DNA of 64,000 nucleotides from Bog-473 sp963755375 (GCA_963755375.1 CAVWKG010000016.1:620001-684000); one strand, 5' to 3'; positions 28,430 through 36,858 are shown, numbered from the stretch's first letter. Notes: generated from the sequence alone by a model not told the origin. Numbers and translations: made by a program.

Positions 28430-29143
28430 ATGCAGGGACGGACAGCCACGCCGGCCCGCGACCCCGGCCGTGTCGGCGATCTTCGCATTGCGCCGTCGGT
28501 CCTTTCGGCCGATTTCGGCATGCTGGCCGAGCAGGTCGGCGAAGTAGCCCCTTCTGCCGACTGGCTGCACGTCGACGTCATGGACGGGCATTTCGTCCCG
28601 AACGTGACGATCGGGCCGCCCGTGGTGGCGTCGCTGCGCCGCCACACGCCGCTGTTCTTCGACTGCCACCTCATGATGACCGAACCAGGGCGCTACCTGA
28701 AGGACTTCGCCGAAGCCGGGGCGGACGGCTGCACCGTGCACGTGGAGGTGGGCGACACTGACGAGTTGATCGCCCAGATGCGCAGCCTCGGCTTGCGGGC
28801 GGGACTGGCGCTCAATCCCGACACGCCCGTCGACGCGGCGCGGCCCTACCTGCGCGACGTCGACCTCGTCTTGTGCATGACGGTGTTCCCCGGCTTTGGT
28901 GGCCAGAGCTTCATCGGAGACGTCATGGCCAAGGTGGCGGAGGTGCGCGCCGAGGTTGCCGCAGGCAACCTCGGCGTCGACATCGAGGTGGACGGAGGGA
29001 TCGACGCCACGACGGCTCCCGTTGCCGTGGCCGCCGGGGCCAACGTGTTGGTGGCCGGGAGCGCCATCTTCGGCCACCCGCGACCGTGGGAGGCCGCCGA
29101 CGCCATCCGGGAGTCGGCCCGCGCTGCGGGTGGCGACCGGTGA
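28430..29143 (+). CDS. rpe: ribulose-phosphate 3-epimerase
   Basis: This TIM-barrel metalloenzyme interconverts ribulose 5-phosphate and xylulose 5-phosphate in the pentose phosphate pathway. The 237-residue product has APSVLSADFGML, the metal motif LHVDVMDGHFVPN, FFDCHLMM, MTVFPGFGGQ and IEVDGGID. An N-terminal extension of about 18 residues precedes the conserved start. GGACGGAG precedes the ATG at 28430. Confidence 0.96.
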   Translation: MQGRTATPARDPGRVGDLRIAPSVLSADFGMLAEQVGEVAPSADWLHVDVMDGHFVPNVTIGPPVVASLRRHTPLFFDCHLMMTEPGRYLKDFAEAGADGCTVHVEVGDTDELIAQMRSLGLRAGLALNPDTPVDAARPYLRDVDLVLCMTVFPGFGGQSFIGDVMAKVAEVRAEVAAGNLGVDIEVDGGIDATTAPVAVAAGANVLVAGSAIFGHPRPWEAADAIRESARAAGGDR

Positions 29144-29173
29144 CGACCCTCAGGGCGTGACGCCCAGCCCGCC

Positions 29174-30331
29174 ATGACCATGCACAGCGGCAATGGCAGC
29201 GGCAGTGCGCGGGCCGTCGTCGCCGGGGGCGGCATCATTGGCACCTGGCACGCGCTCGAGCTCGCGGCGGCCGGGTTCGCCGTGGAGCATCTGGAGGCCG
29301 AGGCGGCACCGACGGGCGCGTCGGTGCGCAATTTCGGTCTGGTCTGGGTCAGTGGACGGCGTTCGGGCGCGGAGCTCGATGTGGCGCGCCGCGCCCGCCG
29401 GCGCTGGGAAGAGGTCGGGGCGGCGGTGCCCGGCATCGGGTTCCGCCCGATGAGCTCGTTGACCGTCGCCGGCGACAGCGCAGCGTGCGGCGTCATGGAG
29501 GCCTTCGCCCGCCACCCCGACGCCGCGGCACGCTCGATCTCCTTCTTAGAGCCCGACGAGGTGCGCGCCTGCAATCCCGCCGTGCGGGGCGACGTCGCGG
29601 GGGCACTGCACTGCGCCGAGGACGCGGTGGTCGAGCCCCGTCTCGCAGTGGGCGCCCTGCGTGCCCACCTGGCCGCTGTGCACGGAGCGCGGTACCGCTT
29701 TCGCCCGGGCCACCGGGTGGTCGCCGCCGAGCCCCACGCGCTCGTCGACACGACGGGGACCCGCTGGCAGGGGGACCTCGTCGTTCTGGCCACCGGCGCC
29801 GCCTACGATCACCTGCCCGGCTCCGGGGCCGTTGCGGCCCGCCTGCGCCGGGTGCGGCTCCAGATGCTGCAGACCGCCCCCTTCGCCACCAGGCTCACGA
29901 CCTCCCTCGCCGACGCGGACACCCTGCGCTACTACCCGGCCTACGAGACGGCACCCCTGGCCGAGCTCGGGGAGCAGTCCCGCGTGGCGGCCGATCACCA
30001 CCTGCAGCTGCTGGTGGTCCAGCGCCCCGACGGCGGGTTGACCATCGGGGACACGCACGCCTACGGGGAGCCCTTCGACTTCGCGCTCTCCGAGGACCCG
30101 ACCCATGAGCTCCTGGAACGCGCCCGGAACATCCTCGGGGTGGCGCTCCCACCCGTGCAGCGCCGCTGGGAGGGCGTCTATGCGCAGTGCGTCGACGGCG
30201 ACGTGTGCCTGCGCGAGGAGGTGCAGGAGGGCGTCTGGGTGGTGACGGGTCCGGGTGGTCGCGGCATGACGTGCGCCCCGGCCATCGCGGCGGACACGCT
30301 GCGGGTGGCGGGCGCCGGCGCGGTCGCATGA
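29174..30331 (+). CDS. FAD-dependent oxidoreductase of the phosphonate-associated TIGR03364 type
   Basis: This 385-residue flavoprotein has the N-terminal dinucleotide motif VVAGGGIIGTWHALELAAAG and a C-terminal FAD-binding block VVTGPGGRGMTCAPAIA. ASVRNFGLVWVSGRR and the overall length fit the DadA-like subgroup (TIGR03364) that clusters with phosphonate genes. Members are thought to oxidise 2-aminoethylphosphonate or its N-methyl form to phosphonoacetaldehyde. Its stop overlaps the start of a phosphonatase-like hydrolase (ATGA), which supports this role. Substrate assignment is by family and neighbour, not by sequence alone. Confidence 0.78.
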   Translation: MTMHSGNGSGSARAVVAGGGIIGTWHALELAAAGFAVEHLEAEAAPTGASVRNFGLVWVSGRRSGAELDVARRARRRWEEVGAAVPGIGFRPMSSLTVAGDSAACGVMEAFARHPDAAARSISFLEPDEVRACNPAVRGDVAGALHCAEDAVVEPRLAVGALRAHLAAVHGARYRFRPGHRVVAAEPHALVDTTGTRWQGDLVVLATGAAYDHLPGSGAVAARLRRVRLQMLQTAPFATRLTTSLADADTLRYYPAYETAPLAELGEQSRVAADHHLQLLVVQRPDGGLTIGDTHAYGEPFDFALSEDPTHELLERARNILGVALPPVQRRWEGVYAQCVDGDVCLREEVQEGVWVVTGPGGRGMTCAPAIAADTLRVAGAGAVA

Positions 30332-31005
30332 TCGGGCCCTTCGCGCTGGCCTGCCTCGATATGGCCGGCACGACCGTGCGCGACGACGGCGCCGTGGAGG
30401 CGGCGTTCTCCGCCGCCCTCGCCGCCGTCGGGATCACGGTGGGGAGCCAGCGCTTCGACGAGGCCCAGGTCGTCGTGCGCGAAACGATGGGCTGGTCCAA
30501 GGCGGACGTGTTCGCCACGCTGCTCGAGCCGGGGGAGGCAGAGGAGGCCACCACCGCCTTCGCCGCCGCCTACGAGGAGATGGTCGCGGCCGGCGACGTG
30601 CGCGAGATGCCCGGTGCGCTGGAGGTCCTGCGCGACCTGCGATCCGCCGGGGTCAAGGTCTGCCTCACCACGGGCTTCGCGCCGTCGACCCGGGATGCCC
30701 TGCTCGGCGCCCTGGGCTGGCGCTCCGAGGTCGACCTGGCCCTCTCGCCCGCCGACGTCGGCCGTGGGCGCCCCGCGCCGGACCTCGTCCTCGGCGCCAT
30801 GGCCCGCCTCGGCGTCGACGACCCGAGCGCCGTGGCGGTCGTGGGTGACACGGTCAGCGACCTCGAGGCGGGGAACGCCGCCGGGGCCGGGGCGGTCGTC
30901 GGCGTGCTGAGTGGCGCTCACGACCGGGTCACGCTCGCCGCCGCCTCACCGACGGCGGTCATCGTCGACGTGACAGAGCTCCTTGGCGTCCTCGGCCGGG
31001 TGTAA
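30328..31005 (+). CDS. phosphonatase-like HAD hydrolase (PhnX-related, TIGR03351 type)
   Basis: This 225-residue HAD protein opens with LACLDMAGTTVRDD; Asp11 is the nucleophile and DxAGTT is the hallmark of phosphonoacetaldehyde hydrolases. Lys58 in ETMGWSKADVF matches the cap-domain Lys that forms a Schiff base with phosphonoacetaldehyde in PhnX. The late block VGDTVSDLEAGNAAGAG provides the Mg-binding acids. The ATG overlaps the preceding oxidoreductase. Together they could turn an aminophosphonate into acetaldehyde and phosphate. Confidence 0.82.
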   Translation: MIGPFALACLDMAGTTVRDDGAVEAAFSAALAAVGITVGSQRFDEAQVVVRETMGWSKADVFATLLEPGEAEEATTAFAAAYEEMVAAGDVREMPGALEVLRDLRSAGVKVCLTTGFAPSTRDALLGALGWRSEVDLALSPADVGRGRPAPDLVLGAMARLGVDDPSAVAVVGDTVSDLEAGNAAGAGAVVGVLSGAHDRVTLAAASPTAVIVDVTELLGVLGRV

Positions 31006-31038
31006 CCACCCAGAAACCGACTGGCTGACCAGGTACTC

Positions 31039-31067
31039 TCGACAGAAACTGAAACGTGTTCTATAAT
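31039..31067 (+). promoter_or_regulatory. near-consensus sigma70-type promoter of the rib operon
   Basis: TCGACA (31039-31044) and TATAAT (31062-31067) are separated by 17 bp, matching 11 of 12 consensus bases. A start near 31074 gives a leader of about 38 nt containing a hairpin (CCGGGG/CCCCGG at 31082-31098) and AAGGA ahead of the ATG at 31112. No FMN riboswitch motif is present in 31006-31111. Confidence 0.75.
31050..31063 (+). promoter_or_regulatory. candidate TetR-type (KstR-like) operator inside the rib promoter
   Basis: TGAAACGTGTTCTA fits the pattern TNNAACNNGTTNNA known for KstR of actinobacteria. It occupies the spacer between the -35 and -10 boxes, where a bound repressor would block polymerase. 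A second partial inverted repeat, GTGTT (31056-31060) and AACAC (31070-31074), flanks the -10 box. The regulator is not in this window. Confidence 0.4.
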
Positions 31068-31111
31068 TCAACACACGAAGCCGGGGATCGACCCCGGGCA
31101 AGGACCTGATC

Positions 31112-32110
31112 ATGGACGACGTGGAGCACATGCGCCGAGCACTGGCGCAGGCCGCAACGGTCCGTTCGACCACGACGCCCAACCCCTGGGTGGGCAGCGT
31201 CGTCGTCCCGCCGGGCCGGGGCCCCGACGGCGGCTCTGACTTCGCCGGAGCAACGGCGCCCCCCGGTGGCCCCCATGCCGAGGTGACCGCCCTGGCCGCG
31301 GCCGGGGAGGCCGCACGAGGAGCCACGCTCTACGTGACCCTCGAGCCGTGCGCCCACCAGGGGCGCACACCGCCCTGCACCGACGCCATCATCGCGGCGG
31401 GCGTGGCCCGGGTCGTGATCGGCATCGAGGATCCGGACGAACGGGTCTCCGGCCGGGGCATCGCCGCCCTCCGTGCGGCGGGCCTGGAGGTCACCGTTGG
31501 CGTGGCGGCCGAGGAGGTGGCCGAGCAGCTGGCGCCCTACTGCAAGCACCGGACGACGGGGCAGCCCTGGGTCGTCCTCAAGATGGCGGCCAGCCTCGAC
31601 GCCCGCACGGCGGCACCCGACGGCACCAGCCGCTGGATCACCGGGGAGGCGGCGCGCGAAGACGCGCATCGGCTGCGGTCACGGTCCGACGCCGTGCTCG
31701 TCGGGGCCGGCACCGTTCGGGCGGACGACCCCGAGCTCACCGTCCGCCTCGGCGACGGGGTCGAGCGGGAGCAGCCCCTTCGGGTCGTGCTCGGACGGGC
31801 TCCCGCCGGCGCCAGGGTGCACCCGGCGCTCGAGCTGTCGGGCGATCTTCGCGACGTGCTGCGTGAGCTCGGGGGTCGGGGCGTAATCCAGCTGCTGGTC
31901 GAGGGCGGGGCCACTGTCGCCCACGATTTTCACGCCGCCGGCCTGGTCGACCGCTATGTCCTGTACCTCGCGCCCGTGTTCTTCGGGGGCGACGACGGCC
32001 GACCGATTTTCGCGGGCCCCGGGGCTGGCACAATTGGTGACGTGTGGAAGGGCAGGCTGGTGTCGGTCGAGCAGCTGGGACAGGATCTTCGCGTGGAGGT
32101 GGCGGCCTGA
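31112..32110 (+). CDS. ribD: riboflavin biosynthesis deaminase / reductase
   Basis: This bifunctional enzyme deaminates and then reduces the pyrimidine intermediate of riboflavin synthesis. The N-terminal deaminase (about 1-145) has TTPNPWVGSVVV, PHAEVTAL and EPCAHQGRTPPC with the zinc His and Cys residues. The reductase domain has VLKMAASLDARTAAPDGTSRWIT, DAVLVGAGTVRADDPEL and LLVEGGATVAHDF. At 332 residues it is shorter than the usual 350-370, with the shortening around residue 240. AAGGA precedes the ATG. The stop overlaps ribBA (TGATG). Confidence 0.93.
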   Translation: MDDVEHMRRALAQAATVRSTTTPNPWVGSVVVPPGRGPDGGSDFAGATAPPGGPHAEVTALAAAGEAARGATLYVTLEPCAHQGRTPPCTDAIIAAGVARVVIGIEDPDERVSGRGIAALRAAGLEVTVGVAAEEVAEQLAPYCKHRTTGQPWVVLKMAASLDARTAAPDGTSRWITGEAAREDAHRLRSRSDAVLVGAGTVRADDPELTVRLGDGVEREQPLRVVLGRAPAGARVHPALELSGDLRDVLRELGGRGVIQLLVEGGATVAHDFHAAGLVDRYVLYLAPVFFGGDDGRPIFAGPGAGTIGDVWKGRLVSVEQLGQDLRVEVAA

Positions 32111-33330
32111 TGGCGTTCTCGAAGGTGCAGGAGGCCATCGACTCCATCGGAAGGCTGGGCATGGCCGTGGTGGTCGACGACGAGGACCGCGAGAACGAGG
32201 GCGATCTCGTGATGGCGGCCGAGGCGGCGACGCCGGAGAACATCGCCTTCTTCCTGGCCCACACCTCGGGGGTCATCTGCGTCCCGCTCCTGCCCGAGCG
32301 AGCGGACATGCTCGACCTGCCGCTGATGGTGACGGCCAACACCGAGGCCCAGCGGACCGCGTTCACGGTGAGCGTGGACTCCCGGCACGGCACGACCACC
32401 GGGATCTCCGCCACCGACCGGGCATCGACCATTGCCGCCCTGATCGACCCCGGCACAAGGCCGAACGACCTGAACCGGCCCGGTCACATCTTCCCGTTGC
32501 GCTACCGGACCGGTGGGGTGCTCAAACGGGCCGGGCACACGGAGGCGACGGTCGACCTGGCCCGCGCCGCCGGACTGACACCGGCCGGCGTGCTGTGCGA
32601 GATCGTGACCGAGGACAAGTCCGAGATGGCCCGGCTGGCCGACCTCGAGACCTTTGCCAAGAAGCACGACCTCCCGTTCATCTCCATCGCGGACCTGATC
32701 CGCTACCGCCGCCAGAACGAGAAGCTGGTGCGGCTGGTCTCCGAGGCGCGCATCCCGGCCAAGGGGCGCGAGTTCCGGGCCTTCGTCTACGAGTCGGTGC
32801 TGGACAACGAGCAGCACCTGGCCCTCGTGATGGGCGAGGTGGCCGGGACGGAGGACGTGCTGGTGCGGGTCCACTCCGAGTGCCTCACCGGAGACGTGTT
32901 CGGTTCGCTCCGCTGCGACTGCGGGCCACAGCTGCAGGCGTCACTCGATCTGATCGAACGAGAGGGCCGGGGTGTCCTCATCTACCTGCGTGGCCACGAG
33001 GGCCGCGGCATCGGCCTCGGGCACAAGATCCGGGCGTATCAGCTGCAAGAAGAGGGCCACGACACCGTGGACGCCAACCTGCAGCAGGGGCTCCCCGTCG
33101 ACAGCAGGGAGTACGGCATCGGCGCACAGATGCTCGTCGACCTGGGCGTGACGACCATGCGGCTCATGACCAACAACCCCGTCAAGTACGGCGGCCTGGA
33201 GGGCTTCGGCCTCGACATCACCGAGCGGGTCCCGTTGCAGCCCTCGGCCAACCCCGAGAACATCGCCTACCTCCGCACCAAGCGCGAGCGCATGGGGCAT
33301 CTGCTGCACGGGCTCGACGACGTCCTGTGA
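32110..33330 (+). CDS. ribBA: bifunctional DHBP synthase / GTP cyclohydrolase II
   Basis: This enzyme supplies both precursors of riboflavin. The N-terminal half (residues 1-205) is 3,4-dihydroxy-2-butanone 4-phosphate synthase with VVDDEDRENEGDLVMAAE and RPGHIFPLR. The C-terminal half is GTP cyclohydrolase II with VHSECLTGDVFGSLRCDCG (zinc Cys), LRGHEGRGIGL and MTNNPVKYGG. The 406-residue length is typical. ATG 32110 shares its first base with the ribD stop. No riboflavin synthase (ribE) gene lies in the cluster. Confidence 0.96.
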   Translation: MAFSKVQEAIDSIGRLGMAVVVDDEDRENEGDLVMAAEAATPENIAFFLAHTSGVICVPLLPERADMLDLPLMVTANTEAQRTAFTVSVDSRHGTTTGISATDRASTIAALIDPGTRPNDLNRPGHIFPLRYRTGGVLKRAGHTEATVDLARAAGLTPAGVLCEIVTEDKSEMARLADLETFAKKHDLPFISIADLIRYRRQNEKLVRLVSEARIPAKGREFRAFVYESVLDNEQHLALVMGEVAGTEDVLVRVHSECLTGDVFGSLRCDCGPQLQASLDLIEREGRGVLIYLRGHEGRGIGLGHKIRAYQLQEEGHDTVDANLQQGLPVDSREYGIGAQMLVDLGVTTMRLMTNNPVKYGGLEGFGLDITERVPLQPSANPENIAYLRTKRERMGHLLHGLDDVL

Positions 33331-33370
33331 CGACGTCGTCCCGGGCCACGTCGCAGGGCACCTCCGCCTG

Positions 33371-33904
33371 ATGGCCGAGTCCGACCTGGTCGCCTTGCCC
33401 GCCGGCGCGCTCGACCATGTCGCCGCGCGGGTCGGCGCCAGTCTGCGAGGATCGGCCGACGGCACCGGGCTGCGCGTCGGCATCGCCTGCGCCGAGTTCA
33501 ACGGCGGCATCACACTGCGGTTGCTCGACGGCTCGCTGGAGGCTCTGACCGGGGCCGGGACCGACCGGAGGGACGTCACCGTGGCCTGGACGCCGGGTGC
33601 CTTCGAACTGCCGCTGGCCGCCCGCGCCTTCGCCCAGGCCGGCAAGGTTGACGCCGTGCTCTGCCTGGGCGCCGTCATCCGGGGGGAAACGGGCCACTAC
33701 GACTTCGTCGCCGGGCAATGCGCCTCGGGGATCCAGCAGGTGCAGCTGGCGACCGGTGTGCCCGTCGTCTTCGGGGTCCTGACGACCGACACTCTCGAGC
33801 AGGCCCTCGTACGTTCGCTGCCGGACGAGACCAACAAGGGCCGCGAGGCGGCGCTGACCGGTATTGAGATGGTGCGCCTGCTGCGGAGTGGGCCGCTCTC
33901 CTGA
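33371..33904 (+). CDS. ribH: 6,7-dimethyl-8-ribityllumazine synthase
   Basis: RibH condenses the two precursors to lumazine. The 177-residue protein has GIACAEFNGGITLRLL, VAWTPGAFELPLAARA, LCLGAVIRGETGHYDFVAGQ with the catalytic His, and VVFGVLTTDTLEQAL. The N-terminal 35 residues are an extension. It follows ribBA after 40 bp and ends the operon. Confidence 0.95.
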   Translation: MAESDLVALPAGALDHVAARVGASLRGSADGTGLRVGIACAEFNGGITLRLLDGSLEALTGAGTDRRDVTVAWTPGAFELPLAARAFAQAGKVDAVLCLGAVIRGETGHYDFVAGQCASGIQQVQLATGVPVVFGVLTTDTLEQALVRSLPDETNKGREAALTGIEMVRLLRSGPLS

Positions 33905-34035
33905 CGCCGCGGCTCGGGTCAGGCGGCCGAACCCGGGCATTCATGGGCAGTTCACAGCGTCGACACAACCCGGACACGTCCGCGTCCTACGGTGGCGTCG
34001 AACAGCCCACCAGCAGAACAACACAGGAGATCGGC

Positions 34036-35136
34036 ATGGGTGAGACCACGCCCACGGCGGAGACGGCGGACCCGACGCCGACGGCGGACACCGACGATTC
34101 CCACACCGACGGTCCAGTCGACCCAGCGGAGATCCGCTACCGTCCCGGCGTCCGGCGCGAGGGCGCATTCTGCGTGCGGTACGTGACCATCCACGGCTAT
34201 CGCCGGGCCTACGTCAAGGCCGGGTCGGGGCCTGCCCTTCTCCTGATCCACGGCATCGGTGACAGCTCGGACACGTGGCGACCCGTCGTCGAGCAGTTGG
34301 CCGAGCGCTATACGGTCGTTGCCCCGGATCTCCTCGGCCACGGGCGCTCCGAGAAGCCGAGGGCCGACTATTCGGTGGCGGGCTTCGCCAACGGGATGCG
34401 GGACCTCCTGAGCGTGCTCGAGGTCGACCGGGCCACCGTCGTCGGGCATTCGCTGGGTGGTGGAGTGGCGGCGCAGTTCGCCTACCAGTTTCCCGATCGA
34501 TGCGAACGACTGGTCCTGGTGGGCAGCGGGGGAGTGGGCCGGACGGTCAGCCCCCTGCTCCGCGTGGCCGCGGTGCCCGGTGTCGAGGCACTCATGCCGC
34601 TTCTCGGCTTGCCTCCCATCCGGTTCGCCAGCCGCCTGGGCGCCGGGCTGTTGCGGGTCTTCGACACCGCGCTCGGGCGCGACGCCGAGGAGATCCTGGC
34701 CGTGTTCGACGCGTTGCCCAACACGGAGGCCCGGATGGTCATCCTGCGCACCCTCCGTTCGAGCGTCGACTGGAACGGTCAGGTGATCACGATGGTGGAC
34801 CGGGCCTATCTGGCCGAAGGCATCCCGACCCTGATCGTGTGGGGTCGGCGTGACGCAATCATCCCGCTGGGCCACGGCCGCTTGATCCATACGGTGATGC
34901 CCGGGAGCGAACTCGAGGTCTTCGACGAGGCCGGGCACTTCCCGCACCACACGGACCCGGTCCGCTTCGTGCGGGTCCTGCGCGCGTTCATGGAGCGCTC
35001 AGAGCCGGCGAGTTTCGACCAGGGCAGATGGGGAGAGCGCCTCCGGCGCGGCCAGCGCGTCTCCGAGACCGATCCCGTTGGCACCGATGGGGCAGCCAAG
35101 CCTTCCGACGTGGCGGCCGTTCGCGGAGCGCACTGA
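34036..35136 (+). CDS. alpha/beta-fold hydrolase
   Basis: This 366-residue protein has a disordered acidic N-terminus (Thr/Asp-rich, residues 1-35), then an alpha/beta hydrolase core. Visible features are LLLIHGIGDSSDTWRPV (oxyanion region), the nucleophile elbow VGHSLGGGVAAQFA with Ser, TLIVWGRRDAIIPL with the acid, and the His in DEAGHFPHHTDP. No signal peptide is seen. GGAG precedes the ATG at 34036. The family includes lipases, epoxide hydrolases and haloperoxidase-like enzymes, so the substrate is unknown. Confidence 0.85.
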   Translation: MGETTPTAETADPTPTADTDDSHTDGPVDPAEIRYRPGVRREGAFCVRYVTIHGYRRAYVKAGSGPALLLIHGIGDSSDTWRPVVEQLAERYTVVAPDLLGHGRSEKPRADYSVAGFANGMRDLLSVLEVDRATVVGHSLGGGVAAQFAYQFPDRCERLVLVGSGGVGRTVSPLLRVAAVPGVEALMPLLGLPPIRFASRLGAGLLRVFDTALGRDAEEILAVFDALPNTEARMVILRTLRSSVDWNGQVITMVDRAYLAEGIPTLIVWGRRDAIIPLGHGRLIHTVMPGSELEVFDEAGHFPHHTDPVRFVRVLRAFMERSEPASFDQGRWGERLRRGQRVSETDPVGTDGAAKPSDVAAVRGAH

Positions 35137-35169
35137 ACGCTGCCATCAGGCGCTGCGTCCGGCGCTCCC

Positions 35170-35228
35170 TACGAGATGAGCTCGGCGCTCAGTACAAGAT
35201 GAGCTCGGCGCTCAGTACAAGATGAGCT
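35170..35228. repeat. 23-bp tandem repeat derived from a gene 3' end
   Basis: Two full copies (35170-35192, 35193-35215) and a partial third (35216-35228) of a unit beginning TACRAGATGAGCTCGGCGCTC are arranged head to tail. The third copy contains the last codons and stop of the reverse-strand thioesterase at 35212, so the 3' end of that gene appears to have been duplicated twice downstream. Confidence 0.85.
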
Positions 35229-35613
35229 GCGTGCAGCGATACGACGCCATCAACCTCTCGGTGGTCTCGTTGGTCACCGTGGCATCCCAGACCTGTGTCG
35301 TCCGCCCGAGGTGCAGCGCCGCCGCCGTGGCGGCGACCTGCTCACCCTCCCGTGCGCTCGAGATGAAGTTGGCCGAGCAGTCCACCGTGGTGAAGCTGCG
35401 CGCGCCCTCCGGCCAGTGGTGGCTGACCCCGAAGGCGCACAGGGCGTCGGCCATGGCGATGACCACGGGCGCCCACAGGAAGCCCGTCCCGGCGATCAGC
35501 GGATGGGTGACGGTCAGGCGCGCCACCGGATCACGGTCCTCGTCGGGCATGGGCACGTCGATCCCGAGGAGCTGCATGAAGAGGCGGGCGTCATAGGGGG
35601 GCGGCACGGGCAC
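35212..35613 (-). CDS. PaaI-like hotdog-fold thioesterase
   Basis: This reverse-strand protein of about 133 residues has a hotdog core: RLTVTHPLIAGTGFLWAPVV, ADALCAFGVSHHWPEGA, FTTVDCSANFISSAREGEQV and GRTTQVWDATVTNE. The blocks match the PaaI/YdiI thioesterase superfamily acting on acyl-CoA. The start is uncertain: GTG at 35613, 35607 or 35649, or ATG at 35577 are possible, and a start at 35679 would collide with divergent hisG. It converges with the hydrolase gene ending at 35136. Confidence 0.75.
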   Translation of the reverse strand: MPVPPPYDARLFMQLLGIDVPMPDEDRDPVARLTVTHPLIAGTGFLWAPVVIAMADALCAFGVSHHWPEGARSFTTVDCSANFISSAREGEQVAATAAALHLGRTTQVWDATVTNETTERLMASYRCTQLILY

Positions 35614-35677
35614 AGCTTGCCCGACCGCGCGCCCCTCGGGCCGGACCACGCCGGCGAGTCTGCGAAGATCTACCCCC

Positions 35678-36574
35678 ATGCTCCGCCTCGTCCTGCCCAA
35701 GGGCTCGCTCGAACGCGCCACGATGCAGCTGTTCGAGGACGCCGACCTGGCCGTCAACCGTGCGTCGGACGTGGCCTACCGCGCCACCATCGCGGACCCC
35801 CGCATCACCGAGGTGCGGATCCTGCGCCCCCAGGAGATCCCGGTCTACGTCGCCGACGGCCTCTTCGACCTCGGCATCACCGGGCGCGACTGCATCGAGG
35901 AGCGGGGGAGCGACGTGGTGTCCCTCGGTGAGCTGGCCTACTCCAAGGCCACCGCCCAACCCGCCCGTGTCGTGCTCGCCGTGGCCGCGGACTCACCGGC
36001 CCACACGCTGGCCGAATTGGCCGCCACCGTGGCCGACCGTCCGGGCCGCCTGCGTGTCAGCACCGAGTACCCCGAGCTGACCCGCCGGGCGCTGGGGGCA
36101 CACGGGATCGAGGCGGACATCGCGCTCTCGTATGGCGCTACCGAGGCCAAGGTGCCCGACATCGCCGACGCCGTGGTCGACATGACCGAGACCGGCAGCG
36201 CGTTGCGTGCCGCCGGGCTACGGGTGATCGAGACGCTGCTCGTGTCGCACACCGAGTTGATCGCCAACCCCGTGGCGGCGGCGGACCCCGACAAGCGCCA
36301 CGCCATGGAGCAGATCCTCACGTTGCTGGAGGGCACGCTCGAGGCCCGGGGCAAGGTGCTGGTGAAGCTCAACGTCGAAGCGGAGAACCTCGATGCGGTG
36401 CTCGCCGTCCTTCCCTCCATGCGCGCCCCGACGATCTCGGAGCTCTCCGGCGGCGGTGCGTTCGCGCTCGAGGCGGTGGTGGCCAAGTCCGACATCAACG
36501 TCCTCATCCCGGCACTGCGCGACCAGGGTGCCAGCGACATCCTGGAGATCCCGCTGTCCAAGATCGTCCACTGA
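35678..36574 (+). CDS. hisG: ATP phosphoribosyltransferase, long form
   Basis: HisG starts histidine synthesis from ATP and PRPP. The 298-residue protein is the long form with a C-terminal ACT-like regulatory domain (from about residue 220), expected to bind histidine for feedback control. The N-terminal LRLVLPKGSLERATMQLF, the PRPP block EATKVPDIADAVVDMTETGSAL (read with one substitution here, ATEAKVPDIADAVVD) and LTLLEGTLEARGKV are visible. It stands away from other his genes. The start ATG is only about 65 bp from the reverse-strand thioesterase. Confidence 0.95.
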   Translation: MLRLVLPKGSLERATMQLFEDADLAVNRASDVAYRATIADPRITEVRILRPQEIPVYVADGLFDLGITGRDCIEERGSDVVSLGELAYSKATAQPARVVLAVAADSPAHTLAELAATVADRPGRLRVSTEYPELTRRALGAHGIEADIALSYGATEAKVPDIADAVVDMTETGSALRAAGLRVIETLLVSHTELIANPVAAADPDKRHAMEQILTLLEGTLEARGKVLVKLNVEAENLDAVLAVLPSMRAPTISELSGGGAFALEAVVAKSDINVLIPALRDQGASDILEIPLSKIVH

Positions 36575-36575
36575 C

Positions 36576-36821
36576 GTGGGAGGCCCCGTCCCTTCCACCG
36601 GACCGCACCACGGGCGCGTGGCGTCGTTCGATCCCACCCGGGGCCTCGGCGCGGTGGACGACGACGACGGGACGAGGTACGGGTTCCACGCCACCGCCAT
36701 CGCGGACGGGAGCCGGCGCATCGAGGTGGGCACGACCGTGGCGTTCACGGTGTCGCCGGGCCACGGCGGCCTCTACGAGGCGCGGTCGCTCGTCCCCGTC
36801 GGCGCATGGGGTTCTGCCTGA
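36576..36821 (+). CDS. cold-shock-domain protein
   Basis: This 81-residue protein resembles a CspA-type OB fold: GRVASFDPTRGLGAV, YGFHATAIADGSRRIEVGTTVAF and an ending YEARSLVPV. The usual RNP motifs KGFGFI and VFVHF are weak (GLGAV and YGFH), so it is a divergent member. The GTG at 36576 lies one base after the hisG stop, which suggests coupling. A nucleic-acid-binding role is inferred from the fold. Confidence 0.72.
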   Translation: MGGPVPSTGPHHGRVASFDPTRGLGAVDDDDGTRYGFHATAIADGSRRIEVGTTVAFTVSPGHGGLYEARSLVPVGAWGSA

Positions 36822-36840
36822 CCGGAGTGGATCCGTCAAG

Positions 36841-36858
36841 ACCGTGGTCCGCCACGGT
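36841..36858 (+). terminator. perfect hairpin after the cold-shock gene
   Basis: ACCGTGG and CCACGGT form a 7-bp stem around TCCG, 19 bp after the stop at 36821. No T run follows, so it may be an actinobacterial-type terminator without a U tail, or only an RNA end-stabiliser. Confidence 0.3.

Noticed and set aside
31006..31111. FMN riboswitch before ribD
   Set aside because: None of the conserved RFN segments (for example AGGGCGGGG or a CCCACCGGCGG-like part) is present; the leader has only a small hairpin.
35678..35757. Thioesterase start upstream of hisG (181-residue version)
   Set aside because: It would run through the divergent hisG start; homology begins much later and the extra N-terminus is low in complexity.
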